Shown: positions 1 to 4,935 of the stretch, one piece after another
How positions within the stretch are numbered: position 1 is the first letter of the stretch
How the letters are laid out: each line of letters begins with the position of its first letter
Assembly: GCA_025352765.1 (NCBI GenBank)
Contig: JANXSI010000270.1
Span: 1-5,944, forward strand
Origin: Devosia sp.
Lineage (GTDB): Bacteria; Pseudomonadota; Alphaproteobacteria; Rhizobiales; Devosiaceae
Direction: 5' to 3'
Length of the DNA: 5,944 nucleotides
The notes under the pieces: model-generated
The model's database searches: none
What the model saw: the letters and a program-made list of their open reading frames with translations, nothing else
Told to the model about the DNA's origin: nothing
Translations under genes and position numbers: made by a program

Positions 1-471
1 CACGGCAATCGTCAGGGCAAAGTCCGGAGCCGCATGGTGCTGAGCCGCAAGCTGTTCGACCACCTGCCGCATCATCTGCCGCGGCACCGGGTTGATCGCC
101 GGCTCCCCCGGCGGGATCGGCAGCCCGGGCTTGGTCACCATACCGACGCCTTCGCCGGCGTGGAACGTCACTCCAGCGCCGGGCGCGCCGTGGCTCACTC
201 GCGCGATCACCAGCGCCCCATGCGTCACATCCGGGTCGTCGCCCGCATCCTTGATGATGCCGGCCTCGGCATATCCCTCGCCGCGCGCCTCGTGCGCCAG
301 CGCAAAGCCCGGCATCTGGCCGCCGGGCAGGGTGATCGTCACCGGGTCCTCGAAGCCGCCCCCGAGCAGGGCGCTCAGCGCCGAGCGCGTTGCCGCCGTC
401 GCGCAGGCGCCGGTGGTCCAGCCGCGGCGCAGCGGGCGGTCGTCGGGCGCAAAATCCTCAGTGTCGGCCAT
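1..471 (-). CDS. cbiD: CbiD, precorrin/cobalt-precorrin-5B C1-methyltransferase (partial, C-terminus beyond left edge)
   Basis: The minus strand is open from an ATG at 471 down to base 1, giving 157 residues with no stop. This is a little under half of a usual CbiD (about 360-370 residues). Near the N-terminus is the family signature LRRGWTTGACATAA (residues 14-27). It is followed by AGIIKDAGDDPDVTHGA (70-86) and by the GVGMVTKPGLPIPPGEPAI segment (108-126) leading into NPVPRQMM, all typical of CbiD. The enzyme transfers a methyl group from S-adenosylmethionine to C1 of the corrin ring precursor in the cytoplasm. It is best known from the anaerobic pathway, where it does the C1 methylation that CobF performs in the aerobic one. 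A Shine-Dalgarno-like AGAGGAG lies at 473-479 on the minus strand, very close to the ATG. The gene is divergent from cobB with 26 bases between starts. Identity is firm from the motifs; which metal state its substrate has here cannot be read from the sequence. Confidence 0.95.
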   Translation of the reverse strand, partial: MADTEDFAPDDRPLRRGWTTGACATAATRSALSALLGGGFEDPVTITLPGGQMPGFALAHEARGEGYAEAGIIKDAGDDPDVTHGALVIARVSHGAPGAGVTFHAGEGVGMVTKPGLPIPPGEPAINPVPRQMMRQVVEQLAAQHHAAPDFALTIAV

Positions 472-497
472 GCTCCTCTATATCGGGGGGGCGGCTC
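472..497. promoter_or_regulatory. 26-base divergent cbiD/cobB start region
   Basis: All the sequence between the two start codons is 26 bases. It holds a ribosome-binding site for each direction: AGAGGAG for cbiD on the minus strand (473-479) and a run of seven G (485-491), six bases before the cobB ATG. A small AT-rich patch, TATAT, sits at 479-483. There is no room for a full -35/-10 promoter or a cobalamin riboswitch, so any promoter for either gene must lie inside the coding sequence of its neighbour, or the genes are read from further away. The ribosome-binding sites are seen directly; the promoter statement is inference. Confidence 0.55.
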
Positions 498-1793
498 ATG
501 GCCAACGGCCTGATCATCGGCGCCCCGCGCTCGGGCTCGGGCAAGACCACCGTGACGCTCGGCCTCCTCGCGGCACTTCGCGCGCGCGGCCTCGCCGTCG
601 CCCCGGCCAAGACCGGGCCCGACTACATCGACCGCGCCATCCTCGCCCGTGTTGCCGGCCGCGAGGCCATCAACCTAGACCCCTGGGCCATGCGCCCCGC
701 GCGCCTCAAGGCCCTCGCCGCCGACCATGCGGCCGATGCCGACCTGCTGCTGGTCGAGGGCGTCATGGGCCTCTTCGACGGCGCCGCCGACGGCACCGGC
801 TCGACCGGCGATCTCGCCGCGACCCTGCAACTGCCTGTCGTCCTCGTCGTCGACGCCGAACGGCAGGGCCAGTCGATCGCCGCGCTGGTCCAAGGCTTCG
901 CCCGCTTCCGCCCCGACGTCGAGGTGGCGGGCCTCATCGTCAACCGCGTGGCGACCACAAGGCACGAGCAGATGCTCCTCGCCGCGCTCGCCCCGCTCGG
1001 CATCCCGGTGCTCGGCATCCTCCCCCGCCGCGACACCCTCGTCCTCCCCGAGCGGCATCTCGGGCTGGTCCTCCCCAACGAGGTCGCGGCGTTCGATTCG
1101 GTCGTCGCCGCAGCCGCCGAAATCGTCGAGGAATTCGTCGACCTTAACCGCTTGCTCGCCATCTCTGGCCATTTCTCGCAGCAAAATGCGCCATACCTCG
1201 CCATTCCTTCGCGTTTGAATCCCCTCGGTCAGCGCATCGCCATCGCCCGCGACAACGCCTTCGCGTTCATCTATCCGCACCTCCTCGCGGACTGGCGAGC
1301 GCAAGGGGCCGAGCTCAGCTTCTTCTCGCCGCTGGCCGACGAGTCTGCAAATATGAATGTCGATGCGGTGTTCTTGCCGGGCGGCTATCCGGAATTGCAT
1401 GGAGCGCGGCTCGCCGCAGCGACCTCGTTCCAGTATAGTCTGGTCGCCGCCCGCGACCGCGGCGCCCTGCTCTACGGCGAGTGCGGCGGCTACATGGTGC
1501 TGGGCGACACCCTCACCGACAAGGCCGGAATCACCCACCGGATGGCAGGTCTTCTGCCGGTTTCGACCGATATCAGCCGGCCCCGCCGCACCCTCGGCTA
1601 CCGGCGCCTGACCCAGCGGCACATCGCGGCATGGCCGCAAGACCTCCTCGGTCACGAGTTCCACTATTCCTCCGGCACCGCCGCAACGCCGCTGTTTCAG
1701 GCCACCGATGCCCTCGGCACGCCCCTGCCGCCGATGGGCGCCGTGGTCGGCCGCGTCATGGGCTCTTATGCCCACGTAATCGACGTGGCATAG
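498..1793 (+). CDS. cobB: CobB/CbiA, (hydrogeno)cobyrinic acid a,c-diamide synthase
   Basis: A 431-residue protein, within the usual family length, that uses glutamine and ATP to amidate the a and c acetate side chains of the corrin ring. The N-terminal ATPase part carries the P-loop GAPRSGSGKTT (8-18), KTGPDYID (38-45), NLDPWAM (59-65) and EGVMGLFDG (87-95). D42, Y43, I44, D45, D61, E87 and D94 sit at a constant offset of three from the residues I recall as studied in Salmonella CbiA. The C-terminal glutaminase domain starts near IAIARDNAFAFIYP (247-260) and has FLPGGYPELH (292-301), the nucleophile Cys329 in YGECGGY, HEFHYS (386-391) and a C-terminal His426 in GSYAHVI. The ATG at 498 has a G-rich ribosome-binding site and places the P-loop at the usual distance. 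The open frame back to 390 overlaps cbiD and adds an unlikely arginine-rich leader. cobQ follows after 7 bases. Odd point: after GPDYID the common P-x-F/W-H is replaced by RAIL. Confidence 0.95.
   Translation: MANGLIIGAPRSGSGKTTVTLGLLAALRARGLAVAPAKTGPDYIDRAILARVAGREAINLDPWAMRPARLKALAADHAADADLLLVEGVMGLFDGAADGTGSTGDLAATLQLPVVLVVDAERQGQSIAALVQGFARFRPDVEVAGLIVNRVATTRHEQMLLAALAPLGIPVLGILPRRDTLVLPERHLGLVLPNEVAAFDSVVAAAAEIVEEFVDLNRLLAISGHFSQQNAPYLAIPSRLNPLGQRIAIARDNAFAFIYPHLLADWRAQGAELSFFSPLADESANMNVDAVFLPGGYPELHGARLAAATSFQYSLVAARDRGALLYGECGGYMVLGDTLTDKAGITHRMAGLLPVSTDISRPRRTLGYRRLTQRHIAAWPQDLLGHEFHYSSGTAATPLFQATDALGTPLPPMGAVVGRVMGSYAHVIDVA
1767..1792 (+). promoter_or_regulatory. Hairpin at the cobB-cobQ junction, abutting the cobQ ribosome-binding site
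   Basis: The arms 1767-1777 (TATGCCCACGT) and 1783-1792 (ACGTGGCATA) are complementary over 10 base pairs with one bulged C, around a five-base loop AATCG. The 3' arm ends on the cobB stop codon (1791-1793), and the cobQ ribosome-binding site AGAGG (1792-1796) begins there. A ribosome finishing cobB would melt the stem, so it could tie cobQ translation to cobB translation. The pairing is seen; the role is inference, and the bases also encode the conserved C-terminal GSYAHVI region, so coincidence is possible. Confidence 0.35.
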
Positions 1794-1800
1794 AGGCCCC

Positions 1801-3252
1801 ATGGCGCGCGCAATCATGTTCATGGGCACCGGCAGCGATGTCGGCAAATCGCTGATTGTCGCGGGCTTGTGCCGTGCGTTTGCCGATCGCGGCCTGCGCG
1901 TTTCGCCATTCAAGCCGCAGAACATGTCCAACAACGCCGCCGTCACTGCCGATGGGGGCGAGATCGGCCGCGCCCAGGCGCTGCAGGCCCGCGCCGCCCG
2001 GCGCGAGCCGCTGACCGCCATGAACCCGGTGCTGCTTAAGCCCGAGCACGAATCCGGCGCCCAGCTGATCGTCCGCGGCAAGCGGGTCGGCTCCTTTCCT
2101 GCCCGCGAGTATTGGAAGAAACGCGGCGAGTTGCTGCCCGAAGTCCTCAGCGCCTTCCGTGAGCTCGCCGCCGATTCCGATCTCGTCATTGTCGAAGGCG
2201 CCGGGAGCGCCTCCGAGGTCAACCTCCGCGGCACCGACATCGCCAATTTCGGCTTCGCCCGCGCCGCCGGCGTGCCCGTCGTGCTCATCGGCGACATCGA
2301 CCGCGGCGGCGTCATCGCCTCGCTCGTCGGCACCTTCGCGGTCATTGATCCGGCCGACGCCGCCCTGATCCGCGCCACCCTCGTCAACAAGTTCCGCGGC
2401 GATCCGGCGCTGTTCACCGACGGCGCCGCCTTCATCGCCAATCGAACTGCCGTTCCGTGCTTGGGCCCGGTGCCGTTTCTCCCCGAGGCCGCGAAACTCC
2501 CGGCCGAGGATTCTCTGGCGCTCGACCAGCAGCAGCCGCGCGGCGGGCCTTACATCATCGCCGTACCCCGCCTGCCGCGCATCGCCAATTTCGACGATCT
2601 CGACCCGCTGCGCGCCGAGCCCGGCGTCAGCGTCATCGTCGTCGAACCCGGCCATCCCCTGCCGCAGGCGGCCGATCTGATCCTCATCCCCGGCAGCAAG
2701 GCGACGCGTGCCGATCTGGCGGCGCTTCGGGGCAATGGCTGGGACATCGACATTCTCGCCCATCATCGCGCCGGCAAGCCGGTCTTCGGCATCTGCGGCG
2801 GCTACCAGATGCTCGGGCGGGTGGTCGACGATCCCCTCGGGCTCGAGGGCGAGCCAGGCCAGAGCGAGGGTCTCGGCCTGCTCGAGGTCGAAACGACGCT
2901 ATCGCCCATCAAGCAGTTGCGCATCGAGACTGCCGTGCACGCCGCCTCCGGGACACCGCTCTCCGGCTACCACATGCATATGGGCGTCACCGACGGCCAC
3001 GATCGTGGTCGCCCCTTCGCCCACATCGGCGCCGAACCCGAAGGCGCCATGTCCGCCGATGGCCGGGTCTTCGGCACATATATGCATGGAATTTTCACCT
3101 CGAACGCATTCAGACATTCGTTCTTGAATGGCGTGGGAGACAGCTCCCTCGACTACGACGCCGAGGTCGAAGCCGCCCTCGACGCGCTCGCGGCGCATCT
3201 CGCGCGCCACCTCGATCTCGATGCGCTGCACGCTCTGGCGACCGAGGTCTAG
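1801..3252 (+). CDS. cobQ: CobQ, (adenosyl)cobyric acid synthase, glutamine-hydrolysing
   Basis: A 483-residue protein, the usual CobQ/CbiP length. It carries out four ATP- and glutamine-dependent amidations (b, d, e and g side chains) of adenosylcobyrinic acid a,c-diamide to give adenosylcobyric acid. The ATPase half begins with the P-loop variant GTGSDVGKS (9-17), then FKPQNMSNN (37-45), VEGAGSASEVNLR (131-143) and DIDRGGV (165-171), all CobQ hallmarks. The glutaminase half has LILIPGSKAT (293-302), the nucleophile Cys332 in FGICGGYQMLG and the catalytic His429 in GTYMHGIF. Start: the ATG at 1801 puts the P-loop at residue 9 and has AGAGG (1792-1796) four bases upstream, overlapping the cobB stop, which suggests translational coupling. 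Odd points: the motif usually read GYEIHMG is GYHMHMG here (389-395), with His391 in place of Glu, and the usual TDGPD reads TDGHD. The cobO gene that often sits near cobB/cobQ is not between them. Confidence 0.97.
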   Translation: MARAIMFMGTGSDVGKSLIVAGLCRAFADRGLRVSPFKPQNMSNNAAVTADGGEIGRAQALQARAARREPLTAMNPVLLKPEHESGAQLIVRGKRVGSFPAREYWKKRGELLPEVLSAFRELAADSDLVIVEGAGSASEVNLRGTDIANFGFARAAGVPVVLIGDIDRGGVIASLVGTFAVIDPADAALIRATLVNKFRGDPALFTDGAAFIANRTAVPCLGPVPFLPEAAKLPAEDSLALDQQQPRGGPYIIAVPRLPRIANFDDLDPLRAEPGVSVIVVEPGHPLPQAADLILIPGSKATRADLAALRGNGWDIDILAHHRAGKPVFGICGGYQMLGRVVDDPLGLEGEPGQSEGLGLLEVETTLSPIKQLRIETAVHAASGTPLSGYHMHMGVTDGHDRGRPFAHIGAEPEGAMSADGRVFGTYMHGIFTSNAFRHSFLNGVGDSSLDYDAEVEAALDALAAHLARHLDLDALHALATEV

Positions 3253-3254
3253 CG

Positions 3255-4208
3255 ATGGCCTGGCTGCTCGCCCCGCTGGCCCTTCTGATCGAGCGCTCCC
3301 TCGGCTATCCGCCGGCGCTGCTCAAGCTCATCGGTCACCCCGTGATCTGGATGGGAGCGCTCATCACCTGGCTCGAACAGCGCCTGAACACGGGGAGCAA
3401 CCGCAGGCTGAAGGGCGTCGCGCTGCTGATTCTGCTGGTCCTGACGGGACTTGCGATCTCCTTGCTGATCGTCGCCGTGACCCGCCGAATCCCCTTCGGC
3501 TGGGTCATCGAGGCGCTGCTCGCGACCTCGCTGCTCGCCCAGAACGAGCTCGGCCGCGCCGTCAAGGCAGTCGCCGACAGCCTCGCCGTGTCGCTGGAAT
3601 CGGGCCGTTTCGCCGTCAGCCACATCGTCGGCCGCGACCCGCACGTGCTCGACGAATCCGGTGTCGCCAAGGCGGCGATCGAAAGCCTCGCCGAGTCGAC
3701 CTCCGATGGTGTCCTGGCCCCGCTGTTCTGGCTGCTGGTCGCCGGACTGCCCGGGATCGTCCTCTACAAGGCCGTCAACACCGCCGACTCGATGATCGGC
3801 CATCGCACCGAGCGCTATGCCCAGATCGGCTGGGCCAGCGCCCGGTTCGACGACCTGGTGAACTGGATTCCGGCGCGGCTGACCGCCTTGCTGATCGCGG
3901 GCGCATCCTTCCTGACCCGCAGCGCCGACCCGGAAGCCGCCTGGGGCACGGCATTGCGCGATGCCCGAAAGCACGCTTCACCCAACGCCGGCTGGCCCGA
4001 ATCCGCCTTTGCCGGCGCCCTGGGTTTTGCGCTTGGCGGCCCACGCGCCTATGACGGGGAAATCCACGATCTGCCGAGCTTCGGCGACGGCCGAAGCGAG
4101 CTCAAGGCCAACGATATCCTCGTCGCGCTCGAGCTCTACTGGAAGACCCTCAACCTGCTGCTGGTGCTGACGATCGGCCTCGGTCTGCTGCTCTGGCGCT
4201 TCGCCTAG
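3255..4208 (+). CDS. cbiB: CbiB/CobD, adenosylcobinamide(-phosphate) synthase, membrane protein
   Basis: A 317-residue integral membrane protein, normal for the family. It joins (R)-1-amino-2-propanol or its phosphate to the f propionate of cobyric acid, giving cobinamide (phosphate). Called CobD in aerobic-pathway nomenclature. Visible motifs: GHPVIWMG (27-34), HIVGRDP (123-129), ESLAESTSDGVLAPLFW (143-159), YKAVNTADSMIG (171-182), DLVNWIPARLTALL (200-213) and RAYDGE (264-269). Hydrophobic segments lie at about 3-12, 54-75, 79-95, 152-170, 207-220 and 299-315. The ATG at 3255 is two bases after the cobQ stop. GAGG at 3244-3247, inside the last cobQ codons, is a well-spaced ribosome-binding site, so the gene is coupled to cobQ. 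The frame is open back to 2457, but the upstream part overlaps cobQ and is arginine-rich shadow sequence. The TAG stop overlaps the cobU stop on the other strand. Confidence 0.96.
   Translation: MAWLLAPLALLIERSLGYPPALLKLIGHPVIWMGALITWLEQRLNTGSNRRLKGVALLILLVLTGLAISLLIVAVTRRIPFGWVIEALLATSLLAQNELGRAVKAVADSLAVSLESGRFAVSHIVGRDPHVLDESGVAKAAIESLAESTSDGVLAPLFWLLVAGLPGIVLYKAVNTADSMIGHRTERYAQIGWASARFDDLVNWIPARLTALLIAGASFLTRSADPEAAWGTALRDARKHASPNAGWPESAFAGALGFALGGPRAYDGEIHDLPSFGDGRSELKANDILVALELYWKTLNLLLVLTIGLGLLLWRFA
4205..4208. other. Overlapping convergent stop codons (CTAG) of cbiB and cobU
   Basis: The palindrome CTAG serves both strands. Bases 4206-4208 are the TAG stop of cbiB on the plus strand, and the complement of 4205-4207 is the TAG stop of cobU on the minus strand. 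No intergenic space remains, and I see no GC-rich stem followed by a T run on either side. Transcripts from the two directions would therefore overlap in the coding regions unless termination is factor-dependent. Confidence 0.9.
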
Positions 4209-4765
4209 CCCTCGAGCATCGGCTTTTCCGAGCTGCTTTCGGTCAGTCTCTGGCCCTTGAGCGTCATCGGCAGCCCCGCGACAACGAAGTGCACGTCGCT
4301 GCAGATTTCGGCGAGACGCTGGTGGGCGGCGCCTGCGAGGTCCCGGAACATCCGCGCCAGTGCATTGTCGGGGACGATGCCGAGGCCCACTTCATTGGAG
4401 ACGAGGATCACCCGGGCGGTATCGATCTCAGGCAGGGCGGCGGCCAGTTCGTCGACGGCCGCGGCCACGTTGCGGTTCGCGCCCAGCAGATTGGTGATCC
4501 ACAGGGTCAGGCAGTCGACCAGAATCACGTCATGCGTCCGCGCCGCCGAGCGCAGCGATGCCGCGAGTTCAATCGGCTCCTCGAGTGTCGCGAACCGCCT
4601 GTGCCGCTGCTCCTGGTGCAGTTTCACCCGCTCGCGCATCTCGGGGTCAAGCGCCTCCGCCGTGGCGAGATACAGCGGGCGTTCGCCCGCCCGCATCGCC
4701 AGCCGCTCGGCAAAGCCCGTCTTGCCGGACCGCGCGCCTCCCAGAACAAGGACATGACCACTCAT
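4205..4765 (-). CDS. cobU: CobU/CobP, bifunctional adenosylcobinamide kinase / adenosylcobinamide-phosphate guanylyltransferase
   Basis: A 186-residue cytoplasmic enzyme, in line with the 170-190 of the family. It phosphorylates adenosylcobinamide and transfers GMP to the product, giving adenosyl-GDP-cobinamide, the acceptor for the lower ligand. In Pseudomonas denitrificans naming it is CobP. The P-loop GGARSGKT (9-16) is at the N-terminus. His50 in RVKLHQEQR aligns by hand with the guanylylated His46 of Salmonella CobU (RIQHHKDGR). DCLTLWITNLL (84-94), VSNEVGLGIVPDN (122-134) and the closing FVVAGLPMTLKG segment are further family signatures. The ATG at 4765 has GGAGG on the minus strand (complement of 4772-4776) six bases upstream. 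It acts directly after CbiB in the pathway but is on the opposite strand, tail to tail with cbiB, so it must have its own promoter in the 4766-4935 region or further right. Confidence 0.96.
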   Translation of the reverse strand: MSGHVLVLGGARSGKTGFAERLAMRAGERPLYLATAEALDPEMRERVKLHQEQRHRRFATLEEPIELAASLRSAARTHDVILVDCLTLWITNLLGANRNVAAAVDELAAALPEIDTARVILVSNEVGLGIVPDNALARMFRDLAGAAHQRLAEICSDVHFVVAGLPMTLKGQRLTESSSEKPMLEG

Positions 4766-4877
4766 CTGCCGCCTCCGACTCGGCCGTTCCGCCGGACCGC
4801 CAGACTGGTCGCGCGCGGCCGTTGCGGCAACCCCGCTGGCCGGGGTGAAATCGATTGCTTATTCTCCTTTCGTCTAA

Positions 4878-4898
4878 GGACCATTGGCTTTATGGTCC
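4878..4898. promoter_or_regulatory. Perfect inverted repeat GGACCAT-N7-ATGGTCC, candidate operator
   Basis: Two perfect 7-base arms (4878-4884 and 4892-4898) are separated by TTGGCTT, giving a 21-base dyad centred 48 bases upstream of the proposed kinase start. The centre-to-centre distance of the arms (14 bases) is between one and one and a half helical turns. Dimeric repressors of sugar genes (GntR, LacI or RpiR types) bind dyads of this sort, and its place in the AT-richer part of the intergenic region fits an operator over a promoter. The repeat is seen directly; the regulator is unknown. It could instead form a hairpin in the mRNA leader. Confidence 0.4.
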
Positions 4899-4915
4899 GC
4901 CGCGCTGACGCGGCG
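4898..4915 (+). other. GC-rich hairpin in the kinase leader (CGCCGCG-CTGA-CGCGGCG)
   Basis: A perfect 7-base-pair stem with a four-base loop lies directly after the inverted repeat and shares base 4898 with it, ending 10 bases before the kinase ribosome-binding site AGAGG (4926-4930). No T run follows, so it is not an intrinsic terminator. If transcribed it would be a stable leader stem and might affect access to the ribosome-binding site or mRNA stability. GC-rich DNA forms such stems often, so the role is uncertain. Confidence 0.35.
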
Positions 4916-4935
4916 TGGCAGATAAAGAGGCGAGA

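Larger units (their letters stand above)
4766..4935. promoter_or_regulatory. Divergent control region between cobU and the sugar kinase
   Basis: This is the only sizeable non-coding stretch in the window (170 bases) and must carry the starts of transcription for both flanking genes. It contains the cobU ribosome-binding site at its left end; an 11-base palindrome GTTGC-G-GCAAC (4821-4831); an overlapping stem ACCCCG/CGGGGT (4830-4846, five-base loop); a locally AT-rich tract at about 4847-4893; and the inverted repeat, second hairpin and ribosome-binding site listed separately. A weak -35-like TTGCTT occurs at 4855-4860 on the plus strand, but I find no convincing -10 at a proper distance. 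I see neither the conserved B12 box nor the length needed for a cobalamin riboswitch reading towards cobU, and no reading frame with a plausible start. Confidence 0.5.

Noticed and set aside
390..497. N-terminal extension of cobB to an upstream ATG at 390
   Set aside because: It would overlap cbiD and add 36 mostly Arg/Ser residues before the P-loop, which family members place near the N-terminus.
34..513. 159-codon plus-strand frame at the left end
   Set aside because: Antisense to the clear CbiD sequence on the minus strand; Arg-rich shadow.
92..1147. 351-codon plus-strand frame covering the left edge and cobB
   Set aside because: It is antisense to cbiD and then out of frame with cobB. 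The product is an Arg/Pro-rich shadow with no domain.
675..2441. 588-codon open frame on the minus strand, longer than any gene called here
   Set aside because: It lies antisense to cobB and cobQ, both firmly identified. Its translation is low-complexity and unrecognisable, as expected from GC-rich codon bias.
1756..2766. 336-codon minus-strand frame within cobQ
   Set aside because: Antisense to cobQ; Gly/Asp/Ala-rich translation without motifs.
3060..3130. Locally AT-richer patch near the end of cobQ as a sign of transfer or recombination
   Set aside because: It encodes the conserved GTYMHGIF catalytic region in frame; the composition follows from Met/His/Phe/Asn codons.
2457..3254. N-terminal extension of cbiB inside cobQ
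   Set aside because: Shadow frame of cobQ; CbiB proteins start close to the GHPV-x-WMG motif, as from the ATG at 3255.
4209..4290. Short stem TCGG-CTTTT-CCGA near the cbiB/cobU end as a terminator
   Set aside because: Only four base pairs, inside cobU coding sequence, with no T run after it on the relevant strand.
4898..4930. GC-rich stem as an intrinsic terminator
   Set aside because: It is not followed by a T run and lies just before the ribosome-binding site of the kinase.
4766..4935. Possible cobalamin riboswitch upstream of cobU
   Set aside because: No B12-box-like conserved core is visible on the minus strand, and the space is short for the full element. A covariance search would settle it.
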